From assembly GCF_000429905.1 (NCBI RefSeq), contig NZ_AUCT01000026.1, positions 1-64,000 on the forward strand: 64,000 nucleotides of DNA, in the 5' to 3' direction. The translations under genes were made by a program, and so were the position numbers. The notes below the pieces were generated by a model. The model was not told the DNA's origin. It saw only the letters and a list, made by a program, of their open reading frames with translations, and ran no database searches. Shown here one piece after another: positions 1-8,000 of this stretch (its first letter is position 1; every line of letters begins with the position of its first letter). This DNA is from Desulfatibacillum aliphaticivorans DSM 15576. Its GTDB lineage: Bacteria > Desulfobacterota > Desulfobacteria > Desulfobacterales > Desulfatibacillaceae.

Positions 1-2
1 GC

Positions 3-287
3 AGACTCATGCTGGAAATGGAAAGCCTTTGGCTTTGCCTGTCCGAGCCGGGCGTTGACCCTACCAACAACCGGGCGGAAAGGGCCTTGCGTTACGGGGT
101 GATCTGGCGCAAACGGAGCCTGGGAACCCAAAGCGAAAAAGGCGACCGCTGGGTGGAACGCATCCTCAGCCTCAAACATACCTTAAGAATGCACGGCCTT
201 CCTGTGTATCCCAGACTCGTCCAAATTATCTCCGACTTCCTGAAAAACCAACCCACAGACCTTGCATGGATCAGTAACCCGGGCTAA
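3..287 (+). CDS. IS66-family transposase, C-terminal part (cut by window edge)
   Basis: The reading frame is open to the left edge, so only the last 94 or so codons are seen. The peptide carries the DPTNNRAERALR segment followed by WRKRSLGTQSEKGDRWVERIL, which is the conserved end of the IS66 TnpC DDE transposase (the N-x-x-E of the catalytic core and the following helix). The stop is TAA at 285. It sits about 75 bases outside the duplicated tRNA-Leu fragment, so it may belong to a neighbouring or nested mobile element. Whether the gene is complete cannot be judged from here. Confidence 0.85.
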   Translation, partial: RLMLEMESLWLCLSEPGVDPTNNRAERALRYGVIWRKRSLGTQSEKGDRWVERILSLKHTLRMHGLPVYPRLVQIISDFLKNQPTDLAWISNPG

Positions 288-361
288 CTACCCCCTGAAG
301 GCTTACAATAAAAAGCCGCCGAAAAGGGAGGGGGAGGGAGATCTGCCCAGTGCGAAAAAGA

Positions 362-456
362 AAGGGGCCGGCCAAAAAAAGGCCAGCCCCTTGGGATTGT
401 CCGGCGCCGGAGGTCGGACTTGAACCGACACGGGCCGAAGCCCACTGGATTTTGAG
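362..456 (-). repeat. Duplicated tRNA-Leu 3' half plus terminator (att-like scar)
   Basis: Bases 407-456 are identical over 50 bp to 2635-2684, the part of the intact tRNA-Leu gene from the anticodon loop through the variable and T arms into the acceptor stem. The adjoining GC-rich hairpin at 362-392 is a near copy of the terminator that follows the intact tRNA. Identity stops abruptly at the anticodon loop (after 456), and the acceptor/CCA end is altered (GTCCGGCG instead of TCTGGTA). This is the pattern left when a tyrosine integrase recombines in a tRNA anticodon loop. The 5' half of the tRNA is absent, so this copy is not a working tRNA. Confidence 0.8.
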
Positions 457-489
457 GACAGTGTATCCCGGTCTCGACAGCTAATAAAA

Positions 490-709
490 TCAAGCATTTA
501 TCCCTGCCACCTTGGGCGTTTCTCCCATATTTCTCCCATTGTCGACATTTTCAGACAGTTCCGGCATGCGGTTTAAAATGCGTTTTTTATGCTCCGGGCT
601 CCCGGCATCGGCATACCACATGGGCATGGAATAGTCCTTCCAGTTGCCCAAAACCCGGAGCGTTTCCACGTCACACCCATTTTGAAGCATCATGCTTGCC
701 CTGATGCGG
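490..709 (-). pseudogene. Tyrosine recombinase (integrase) C-terminal remnant
   Basis: The translated fragment contains MLQNGCDVETLRVLGNW, then MWYADAGSPEHKKRIL. It fits the end of phage/ICE tyrosine recombinases: the helix before the LGH-type box, the catalytic Tyr in the YAxxxPEHK region, and a C-terminal tail. The frame is readable from a TGA at about 709 (SRIRAS before the first Met at 693) and ends 34 bp from the duplicated tRNA-Leu fragment, the usual place for an integrase. The N-terminal arm-binding domain and the R...HxxR part of the core are missing, cut at a junction with a broken Fic gene. It is not functional as it stands. Confidence 0.75.
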
Positions 710-1042
710 CTTCATCCTGAAAGCTATTAAAGAACAGGCGGAGGCTAACCACTTAAAGGCATTAAGCATCCTGCATCTTCATGATGCGAAAAAGAGCGAG
801 ATCGCCCAAATAGTCCACTCGAAGTATGCAATCAACGCCCTTGATTTTATCTTCAATCGCCCCTCATTCAAGGCGTCTGACTTTGGAAGCCGGACATTCC
901 CAAACATTCGGCTATAAGAATCCTTGGCCTGCACGAAAATGGATTGCTGGAAGTTATTCGGGAAGCCTAAGGAAGAACCCCGGCCAAATACGCTTTTGCC
1001 GACAAGTCCATTCCCTATTCGCCTACTCATCTAAACAATTGA
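705..1042 (+). pseudogene. Fic-family protein, C-terminal remnant (frameshift and stop)
   Basis: Read in one frame from about 705 the sequence gives FILKAIKEQAEANHLKAL, and further on HSKYAINALDFIFNRPSFKASDF. This resembles the helical region and winged-helix tail of long Fic-domain proteins. The frame ends at TAA 915. Shifting frame near 908 restores AIRILGLHENGLLEVIREA, then an in-frame TAA at 968, then GRTPAKYAFADKSI, the GRRPAxYxF-type end of the same family. So there is one frameshift and one nonsense codon, and the catalytic HxFxxGNGR half is gone. No open frame over 60 codons covers it, so it is easily missed. Confidence 0.6.
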
Positions 1043-1188
1043 AGGTTACCCCATGGACTCCAACAAATATGCTTGAAAACTATGTTATTGTAAGTTATGG
1101 GTTTTGTTATTTCATATAATTTCCATGGCATAATTAGTTGATTGGACATGAAATATCCTTCACAAGGCATTTTTAGAAACCCAAAACG

Positions 1189-1281
1189 ATGCGCACTTTG
1201 GATGAAATCAGGGCTGACATTATTTTCCTGCAATCCAAGGCTGAGGGGGCGCCCGATGAGATCATCGGAGTATCAGCATGA
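1189..1281 (+). CDS. Small ORF (30 aa) coupled to RhuM; possible HsdM tail
   Basis: An ATG-initiated frame encodes MRTLDEIRADIIFLQSKA and ends in TGA overlapping the ATG of the RhuM gene (ATGA). An upstream TAG means it cannot be longer in this frame. The peptide is an amphipathic helix and resembles the extreme C-terminus of type I restriction methylase subunits (IRAEIxxLExE pattern). That would make it either a remnant left by deletion of hsdM or a leader peptide coupled to RhuM. It is a short, single-sequence call and could be chance. Confidence 0.35.
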   Translation: MRTLDEIRADIIFLQSKAEGAPDEIIGVSA

Positions 1282-2348
1282 CTGACAATCATAATTTGCC
1301 TGCTTTGCCGGATGATCCCGGCGAGTTTCTCCTTTACCAGACCGATGACCATGGCGCACGGGTGGATGTTCGCCTGCACCAAGAGACCGTATGGCTTTCC
1401 CTTAACCAGATGGCGAGCCTGTTCCAACGCGATAAATCTGTAATATCAAGGCATATCCGCAGCGTATTTGAGGAAGGCGAACTAAATCGGGAGGCAACTG
1501 TTGCAAAATTTGCAACAGTTCAAACCGAGGGGACGAGGAAGGTTGAACGCCAGATCGAGTTTTTTAACCTGGATGTAATCATCTCTGTGGGCTACCGGGT
1601 CAAGTCGCTCCGTGGCACCCAGTTCCGCATGTGGGCCACCCAAAAACTAAAAGAGTACATGGTCAAAGGGTTCGTCATGGACGACGAACGGCTCAAGAAT
1701 CCACCTGTCAAGGATTCCGCCGTTCCTGACTACTTTGACGAAATGCTCGAACGCATCCGCGACATTCGGGCCAGTGAACGGCGGATGTACCTGCGGGTGC
1801 GGGAAATCTTCGCCATGGCAGGGGATTACGATCCCTCCTGGAGTGAAACCACCAAGTACTTCAGCATTATCCAGAACAAGCTCCACTATGCAGCCACTGG
1901 CATGACGGCTCCTGAACTCATCAAGTCCCGGGCCGACCACATGGCCTCCAACATGGGGCTGACCACCTGGAAAGGCGGCGAAGTCCGCAAAACCGATGTG
2001 ACCATCGCGAAAAACTACCTGGATGAAAAAGAAATCGAGGAACTGAACCGCATTGTGGTCATGTGGCTGGATTTTGCCGAAGACCAGGCGAGGAGGCGTA
2101 GGCAGATTTTCATGAAGGACTGGGAAATGAAGCTGGATGATTTCCTGATCTTTAACGAAAGAAAAGTGCTGCCCAATGCAGGCAAAGTGACCAAAAAGGC
2201 GGCAGACAACCATGCCAGGGCCGAATATGACAAGTTTGAGGCAAGGCGCAGGGAGTACAAGGAATCCCTTGGTGAATCAAATTATGTAAGGCAACTGGAG
2301 GAGGCGGCCAAAATGCTGCCCGCAGGGAAAGGGAAGACAAAAAAATGA
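1278..2348 (+). CDS. RhuM family protein
   Basis: This 356-residue protein matches the RhuM (Virulence_RhuM) family across its length. The N-terminal segment VWLSLNQMASLFQRDKSVISRHI looks like a helix-turn-helix, and the central block FFNLDVIISVGYRVKSLRGTQ is diagnostic. A charged helical C-terminus follows with FLIFNERKVL. The length is normal for the family and the frame is intact. The start ATG overlaps the stop of a 30-codon ORF; CGGAG lies just upstream. RhuM genes are widespread on genomic islands, often beside type I restriction genes. The biochemical role is not established. It is the only intact gene between the two tRNA-Leu repeats. Confidence 0.85.
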   Translation: MTDNHNLPALPDDPGEFLLYQTDDHGARVDVRLHQETVWLSLNQMASLFQRDKSVISRHIRSVFEEGELNREATVAKFATVQTEGTRKVERQIEFFNLDVIISVGYRVKSLRGTQFRMWATQKLKEYMVKGFVMDDERLKNPPVKDSAVPDYFDEMLERIRDIRASERRMYLRVREIFAMAGDYDPSWSETTKYFSIIQNKLHYAATGMTAPELIKSRADHMASNMGLTTWKGGEVRKTDVTIAKNYLDEKEIEELNRIVVMWLDFAEDQARRRRQIFMKDWEMKLDDFLIFNERKVLPNAGKVTKKAADNHARAEYDKFEARRREYKESLGESNYVRQLEEAAKMLPAGKGKTKK

Positions 2349-2587
2349 GGCTGAAGCCCTCTCTCGAAAAAAAACTTTGGTTCGCCCTGGTTAAGTAAGG
2401 GCCATAAGTGTTTGAATTTAAAACCGGTATTAGCATCATGCTATCCAATCTTGTTCGCAGCCTGGGCACGCAATGAATGCGTTATAAGGAAATATTTGTG
2501 TAGTCCTTAAAATCCTATGGACAACTCAAGTTTTGGGACTCATGTATTTTAGGCGCAAATTCGGGCGCAGTAAAGAGCCTCTGAAAC

Positions 2588-2623
2588 AAAAAGGGGCCGG
2601 CCTAAAAAGGCCAGCCCCTTGGG
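2588..2623 (-). terminator. Rho-independent terminator of tRNA-Leu
   Basis: The inverted repeat AAGGGGCCGGCC / GGCCAGCCCCTT is followed on the minus strand by CTTTTTG. It lies 7 bp beyond the CCA end of the tRNA and is duplicated, with small changes, at 362-392. Confidence 0.75.
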
Positions 2624-2629
2624 GGTGTC

Positions 2630-2716
2630 TGGTACCGGAGGTCGGACTTGAACCGACACGGGCCGAAGCCCACTGGATTTTGAGTCCAGCGCGTCTACCA
2701 ATTTCACCACTCCGGC
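2630..2716 (-). tRNA. tRNA-Leu (anticodon CAA)
   Basis: The 87-nt minus-strand sequence folds as a class II tRNA. The acceptor stem GCCGGAG pairs with CTCCGGT (first pair G:U). The anticodon stem CTGGA/TCCAG encloses loop CTCAAAA with anticodon CAA. There is a long variable arm and a T arm with TTCAAGT, then discriminator A and an encoded CCA. Its 3' half is duplicated 2.2 kb downstream, marking it as the target of a past integration. Confidence 0.95.
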
Positions 2717-3000
2717 AAAATGATAAGTCGGGACATTAAAAAATAATCATCAACTTTGTCAACCAAATTATGAAGGCGGGGTTAAAAAGACAGCAGGCTG
2801 GGGCTATTTCAGCGGTTTCAGGCGCGCCCAGGCCGCCCTTATCCCGCCTCCCTTGCTTTTTGCGCCGCCAAATATTCCGGCGGCCGCCCCGGTCCGGCAA
2901 TTATGCTTGACACAGGCCCTGGCAAAGAATAACTTCCCCATTTAAGAGGAATTGTTAACCCCCTTTGCAACCCACCAAGGTCAGGCAGGAGCCCAAAAAG

Positions 3001-3432
3001 ATGTTTGGCATAGGCATGCAGGAGTTGGTTGTCATTCTTTTGGTGGCCTTGATTTTCATCGGCCCCAAAAAGCTGCCGGAAATCGCCCAGGCCCTTGGCA
3101 AGGGCTTTGCCGAGTTCCGGAAAGCCACCCAGGACATCAAGGACTCCCTGGATATTGACAACGACGTCTCCCAGGTGAAAAGCGCTTTTAAGGACATGCA
3201 GGACGAGGTGAAAGGCGCGGTTTCCGACGCCAAACAGGCTCCGAAAATTTGGGAGGATCCTCCCTCTGCCAAGCAGGCCCCGGAGCCCGAGCCGGACAAG
3301 GTCCTGGCCGCCGAACCTGAGGAAGACCCATACAGCAAAGCCCAGGCCCAGGCCGAGGCGGAAGCCCATGATGGCGCCGACGACGACCAGGACAAGAAAA
3401 CCCCAGCCGCTGAGGACGCCCCGGAGTCATGA
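3001..3432 (+). CDS. tatB: Sec-independent translocase TatA/TatB-type subunit
   Basis: The 143-residue protein starts MFGIGMQELVV, with one N-terminal membrane helix (about residues 5-21), then the FIGPKKLPEIA hinge, an amphipathic helix (FAEFRKATQDIK) and an acidic, disordered tail. The GPKKLPE hinge and the length favour TatB over TatA, but one subunit may serve both roles. An upstream in-frame ATG at 2965 exists. The ATG at 3001 is preferred because it has an AGGAG site and places the membrane helix at the N-terminus. The stop overlaps the tatC start by 4 bp (ATGA). With TatC it exports folded, cofactor-loaded proteins. Confidence 0.88.
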   Translation: MFGIGMQELVVILLVALIFIGPKKLPEIAQALGKGFAEFRKATQDIKDSLDIDNDVSQVKSAFKDMQDEVKGAVSDAKQAPKIWEDPPSAKQAPEPEPDKVLAAEPEEDPYSKAQAQAEAEAHDGADDDQDKKTPAAEDAPES

Positions 3433-4205
3433 CCGAAGAAAATATGGCCGAAGAAAAACAGATGCCCCTGACCGAGCACCTGGAGGAGCTCCGGAGCCGC
3501 CTGATTGTCTGCGTGGTCACGGTTCTTGTCGGCTTTTTCGTCAGCTACGGATTCAAGGAACAGCTTTTCGCCTTGGTGGCCAGGCCCTTGAATATCGCCA
3601 TGGGCGAAGGCGGCAAGCTCATCTTCACCAGCTTGACCGAGCCTTTTATCGCCTATCTGAAAATATCCTTTTTCGGCGGAATCATTATTGCTCTGCCCGT
3701 GATTCTTTACGAAATTTGGGCCTTTGTGGCGCCTGGCCTTTATTCCAAGGAAAAAAAGGTGATTTTTCCCCTGGTTTTTTTGGGATGCCTTTTTTTCGCC
3801 GGAGGGGCGAGCTTCGGCTACTTCATTGTTTTTCCCATGGGCTTTAAAGTTCTGCTGGCTTTCGGGGGGGACGTTGCGGACGCCCTGCCTTCCATGAAGG
3901 AGTACCTTGGACTGGCCACCAAACTGCTGATTGCCTTTGGCGTCGTGTTTGAGCTGCCCTTGTTTATCGTAACCTTTTCCCGCATGGGAATGGTCACGCC
4001 CCAAATGCTGAGAAAAGGGCGGAAATATGCTTTAGTCATTTTTGTCATATGCGGCGCCATCCTGACTCCGCCCGATCCCTTCAGCCAGTTGATGATGGCC
4101 GCGCCCTTAGTCATTCTATATGAAATAAGCATAATCGGCGCGGTCATTTTCGGAAAAAAACCCGAACCTGAAACGGATGTTGATGATATTGATGATATTG
4201 ATTGA
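3429..4205 (+). CDS. tatC: Sec-independent protein translocase TatC
   Basis: This is the multi-spanning receptor of the Tat pathway. The family signature PLTEHLEELRSRLI is at residues 13-26, followed by six hydrophobic segments including FIAYLKISFFGGIIIALPVI and the FELPLFIV region. The 258-residue length is typical. The C-terminus ends in an unusual run of alternating Asp/Ile/Val (DVDDIDDID). It is translationally coupled to the upstream tatB gene by an ATGA overlap. No Tat substrate lies next to it. Confidence 0.95.
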   Translation: MTEENMAEEKQMPLTEHLEELRSRLIVCVVTVLVGFFVSYGFKEQLFALVARPLNIAMGEGGKLIFTSLTEPFIAYLKISFFGGIIIALPVILYEIWAFVAPGLYSKEKKVIFPLVFLGCLFFAGGASFGYFIVFPMGFKVLLAFGGDVADALPSMKEYLGLATKLLIAFGVVFELPLFIVTFSRMGMVTPQMLRKGRKYALVIFVICGAILTPPDPFSQLMMAAPLVILYEISIIGAVIFGKKPEPETDVDDIDDID

Positions 4206-4332
4206 CACCTTTCAGGCTGTTTGTTAATTTGATTTTTATCAAAGCAAGGCCCTGGCGGCGTTACGCCATCCGGGCTGGTAAAGTTCAAGGCTCTTACAAC
4301 CGTACCGGAACGGAAAGGGGGTTTAACGACCA

Positions 4333-4809
4333 ATGAAGACTGGAAAACTCTTTAAAATTTTGATGCTGGCCTCTGTCGCCACGCTGTTTCTGGCTGCAGG
4401 ACTCATTGCAAGCACGTGCCCTGATATCATTCCCATGGAAAACGCTGCTTACGACAGCCACAAAAAGGGCATCGTGCAGTTTACCCATGGCAAGCATTAC
4501 AAAGATCACGCTATTGCATGCGGTGAATGCCATCATGACGCCCAGGGCAAGCCTCTGGCGGACCTGAAGGAAGGCGACGCTGTTCAGGGCTGCATTGAGT
4601 GCCACAAGATCGCCGGCGAAATGCCCAGGGAAGTGAAGCAGGAAATCAAAGGCCTGTCCAGGGAAGAAAAGCAGAAAAAAGAACTGGAATACCATGCTGA
4701 GGCCCTCCACATGAATTGCCGGGACTGCCACAAGGCATACAACAAGGAAAAAGGCTTCCGGGGCAAAGACGGCGCTCCCACAAGCTGCACCGCCTGCCAT
4801 CCTAAATAA
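4333..4809 (+). CDS. Tetraheme cytochrome c3 (class III), periplasmic
   Basis: The 158-residue precursor has a Sec signal peptide (KLFKILMLASVATLFLAAGL) and four heme-binding CxxCH motifs: CGECH at 63-67, CIECH 87-91, CRDCH 129-133 and CTACH 152-156. Histidines at 52, 55, 68 and 121 are candidates for sixth ligands. Size and heme count match cytochrome c3, the periplasmic electron shuttle between hydrogenases or formate dehydrogenases and membrane complexes in sulfate reducers. The lysine-rich insert between hemes 2 and 3 would give a basic face for partner docking. It has its own terminator just downstream, so it is probably monocistronic. Confidence 0.92.
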   Translation: MKTGKLFKILMLASVATLFLAAGLIASTCPDIIPMENAAYDSHKKGIVQFTHGKHYKDHAIACGECHHDAQGKPLADLKEGDAVQGCIECHKIAGEMPREVKQEIKGLSREEKQKKELEYHAEALHMNCRDCHKAYNKEKGFRGKDGAPTSCTACHPK

Positions 4810-4837
4810 CCATTTTTTCAAAACACGGCTTATTCAA

Positions 4838-4873
4838 AGAGGCTGCGCTTATCCGGCGCGGCCTCTTTTTTTG
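4838..4873 (+). terminator. Rho-independent terminator after cytochrome c3
   Basis: AGAGGCTGCGC and GCGCGGCCTCT form an 11-bp stem with one G:U pair, followed by a T run. Confidence 0.85.
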
Positions 4874-5001
4874 CGATAGTGTAAGCCGCATTTGCCATGG
4901 TTTCTCATTCTCCCTACAAAATCAAGCCTCCGTTTTTCCGCACTTGACTTGACCCGCCAGGAAAGGCATTCTTGCGCATTGAGTTTTTCAGCGAGCGGAT
5001 T

Positions 5002-8000
5002 ATGGAATATTGGATTGATGTAGGCGGCACATTTACGGATTGCCTGGCATGGGACGGAAAGAATCTGTCCCGGTGCAAGGTGCTATCCAGCGGCGGAATC
5101 AAGGGGGAAGGGACGTCCCGCCCCGGTGATGGGACCGTATTCGACCGCGCTCGCAAAAAACAGCCCGACGATTTTTTTACCGGGTACGAGCTATCCATTC
5201 TTTCATCCGATGGAGAGGTTTGGTGCAAGGGGACGGTTCTGGGTTTTTCCCAGGGCGTTTTTACCGTGGATCCGCCTTTGCCGAAAGACCTTCCAAAGTC
5301 CTTTTCCTATGAATTGACAGCCCATGAACCCGCGCCCATTTTAGGCATTCGAATGCTGGCTGGATTGGGCCTGAAAGACGCCATAGGCCAATCTTCCATA
5401 CGCCTGGGAACCACCCGAGGAACCAACGCCCTGCTGGAGCGTAAAGGCGGCCCTGCCGCGTTGGCGGTCACGGAGGGCTTCGGGGATTTGCTTTCCATCG
5501 GCGCCCAGGCCAGGCCGGAGCTTTTCTCCCTGAATATTGAAAAGTCGGAGCCTTTGTTCGTAGAGGTCGTGGAGATCCCGGAACGGATAAACGTCTGGGG
5601 CGAAATTCTCAAGCCTTTGGACGCTGAAAGCGTCAGACCCTTGTTAAAGGACCTCATGGATCAGGGCGTCGACAGCCTGGCTGTCTGCCTGATCAACTCC
5701 TACGCCAATCCTTGCCATGAGCGGGAGCTGGAGCGCCTGGCCCGGAGCCTGGGTTTTGATAACATATCGGTTTCCAGCGCCCTCACTCCCACCATCAAAG
5801 CCTTGGACCGGGGCGACACCGCCATGGTGGACGCCTATCTGGCGCCGGTGCTCAGTGAATACATTAGCCTGATTCGGAGCATAGCGCCCGACGCGGAGCT
5901 TAAGGTCATGACTTCCGCGGGCGGGCTTGTGGAGGTTGAGCATTTTCGGGCCAAGGACAGCGTATTGAGCGGCCCGGCCGGAGGCGTAGTGGGGTTCGCC
6001 GACGTGGCGCGCAGCTACGGCAGGAGCAAGGCCATCGGTTTTGACATGGGCGGCACCTCCACGGACGTCAGCCGTTTTGACGGAGAATACGAAACCCAGT
6101 ATTCAGCGCAAAAAGCCGGGGTTCGCATTGTGGCGCCCATGATGGCCATTGAAACCGTTGCCGCCGGCGGCGGTTCCATTTGCCAATTTGACGGCGTCAC
6201 CCTGTCCGTAGGCCCGGGAAGCGCAGGCTCCCACCCCGGGCCGGCTTGCTACGGCAGGGGCGGCCCCCTGACTGTAACGGACGTCAATTATTTTTGCGGC
6301 AAGGTCAGCTCGGATCATTTTCCGTTTCCCCTGCACTTGGCGCCGGTGGAAAAATTACTGAGGGAAATGGCCGCTCTGGCGCCTCAGCCCATGACTCCCC
6401 ATGAGCTGGCCCTGGGCTTTTTGCAAGTGGCCAATCGAAAAATGGCGGACGCCGTCAAACGCATCAGCGCAGCCAAAGGCTACGATCCCAGGGACTACCT
6501 TTTGGTGGCTTTCGGCGGCGCAGGTCCTCAGCATGCGTGCTCCGTAGCCCGGGAACTGGGCGTGCGCGAGATTTGCGCGCCTGGCCTGGCGGGCGTGCTC
6601 AGCGCCTGGGGCATAGGCGCCGCGGACGTCCGGTCTTTTCGCGAAGAAAGTTTTCTGCGCCCTCTGGATTCCCACTCCTGGAACCCTGAGGGCCCATTAG
6701 TTCAGCGCTTTCAGGCCATGGAAAAGGCCCTTGTGGAGGAGACGGCGGCCCAGGGAATTTTTCCGGAAAACATAAAAACTCCCGTGCGGATCATGGACCT
6801 TCGTTATAAAGGGGAGGAAACCGCCATTTCCATCCGCCGCCCCGAAGACGGAGACTGGACAGGCGTTTTTGAAAGCCGCCATCAGCAGTTGTACGGGCAT
6901 GTCCACCAAGGCCGGGAGATCGAAATCGCGGCCATCCGGGCCGAGTGCGTGGGCTCAACCCCCAGGCCCGAAAAAAAGAAGGCCGCCGAGATTCCGCGGC
7001 TCGCGGTTTCCAACTCCACCAAATGGGTCTGGTTTGACGGCCTGGAAATGCAAACCTCGGTCTACGACGAGTCCATGCTCAGGCCCGGAGACCGGGTTTT
7101 CGGCCCGGCCATGATAACCCAGGGCCTGTCCACGGTCATCATAGATCCCGGCTTTGAGGCGGTGCTCACCGGATTGGGCGACATAATCATTCGCGATCTG
7201 GAGGAGGACGCTAAGTCCGGCCTGACCGAGTCCCGCAGAGATCCTGTAACGCTTTCCCTGTTTAACCATCATTTTCAGCATATCGCCTCCCAGATGGGAG
7301 TCATACTCAGACGCACCGCCCTTTCCGTCAACGTCAAGGAGCGTCTGGATTTCAGTTGCGCCATTTTGGACTCATCAGGAAATCTCGTGGTCAACGCACC
7401 CCACATCCCGGTGCATCTGGGCGCCATGAGCCGAACCGTGCAGTCGCTTTTGGACGCCGTTGAGGATATTCGGCCGGGAGACGTCTATCTGACCAATCAT
7501 CCGGCTTTGGGAGGCTCGCATCTTCCAGACTTGACGGTTATGACCCCGGTGTTTGACGACGAAGGGCGGGAGTTGCGCTTTTTCACCGCATCCCGGGCCC
7601 ATCATGCGGAAATAGGCGGCGTGCAGCCGGGATCCTGCTATCCTTTCGCCGAAAACCTGGCCCAGGAAGGGGTGATCTTCTCCCACCTGAGAATTTGCAG
7701 GGAAGGCCGCTTTCTGGAAACCGAGCTCAGGCAAGCCCTGACCCAGGGGCCTTATCCCTCCCGCAATCCCCATGAAAATATCGCGGACATCCGGGCCGCG
7801 ATAGCAGCCAACCAGACAGGCGCCCGGGAGCTTATCGCCATGACGGACAGGCACTCCTGGGAGGTGGTCAATGCGTATATGGGATACATCCGGGACGCAG
7901 CCGAGGAAAAAACCCGCGCCGCCTTAAAGGCTTTGCCCGACGGCATGCATGTTTTCAAGGACGCCTTGGACGACGGTGCGCTTACGGCCGTGGCAGTAAG

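Noticed and set aside
826..1119. 97-residue plus-strand frame
   Set aside because: Out of frame with the Fic remnant, whose motifs are recovered in the other two frames.
2533..2739. 68-residue open frame across the tRNA-Leu gene
   Set aside because: It lies over the terminator and the tRNA; the RNA gene explains the sequence.
2955..4004. 349-residue minus-strand frame opposite tatB-tatC
   Set aside because: Both Tat proteins are clear on the plus strand; the minus frame has a biased, unstructured sequence typical of an antisense shadow.
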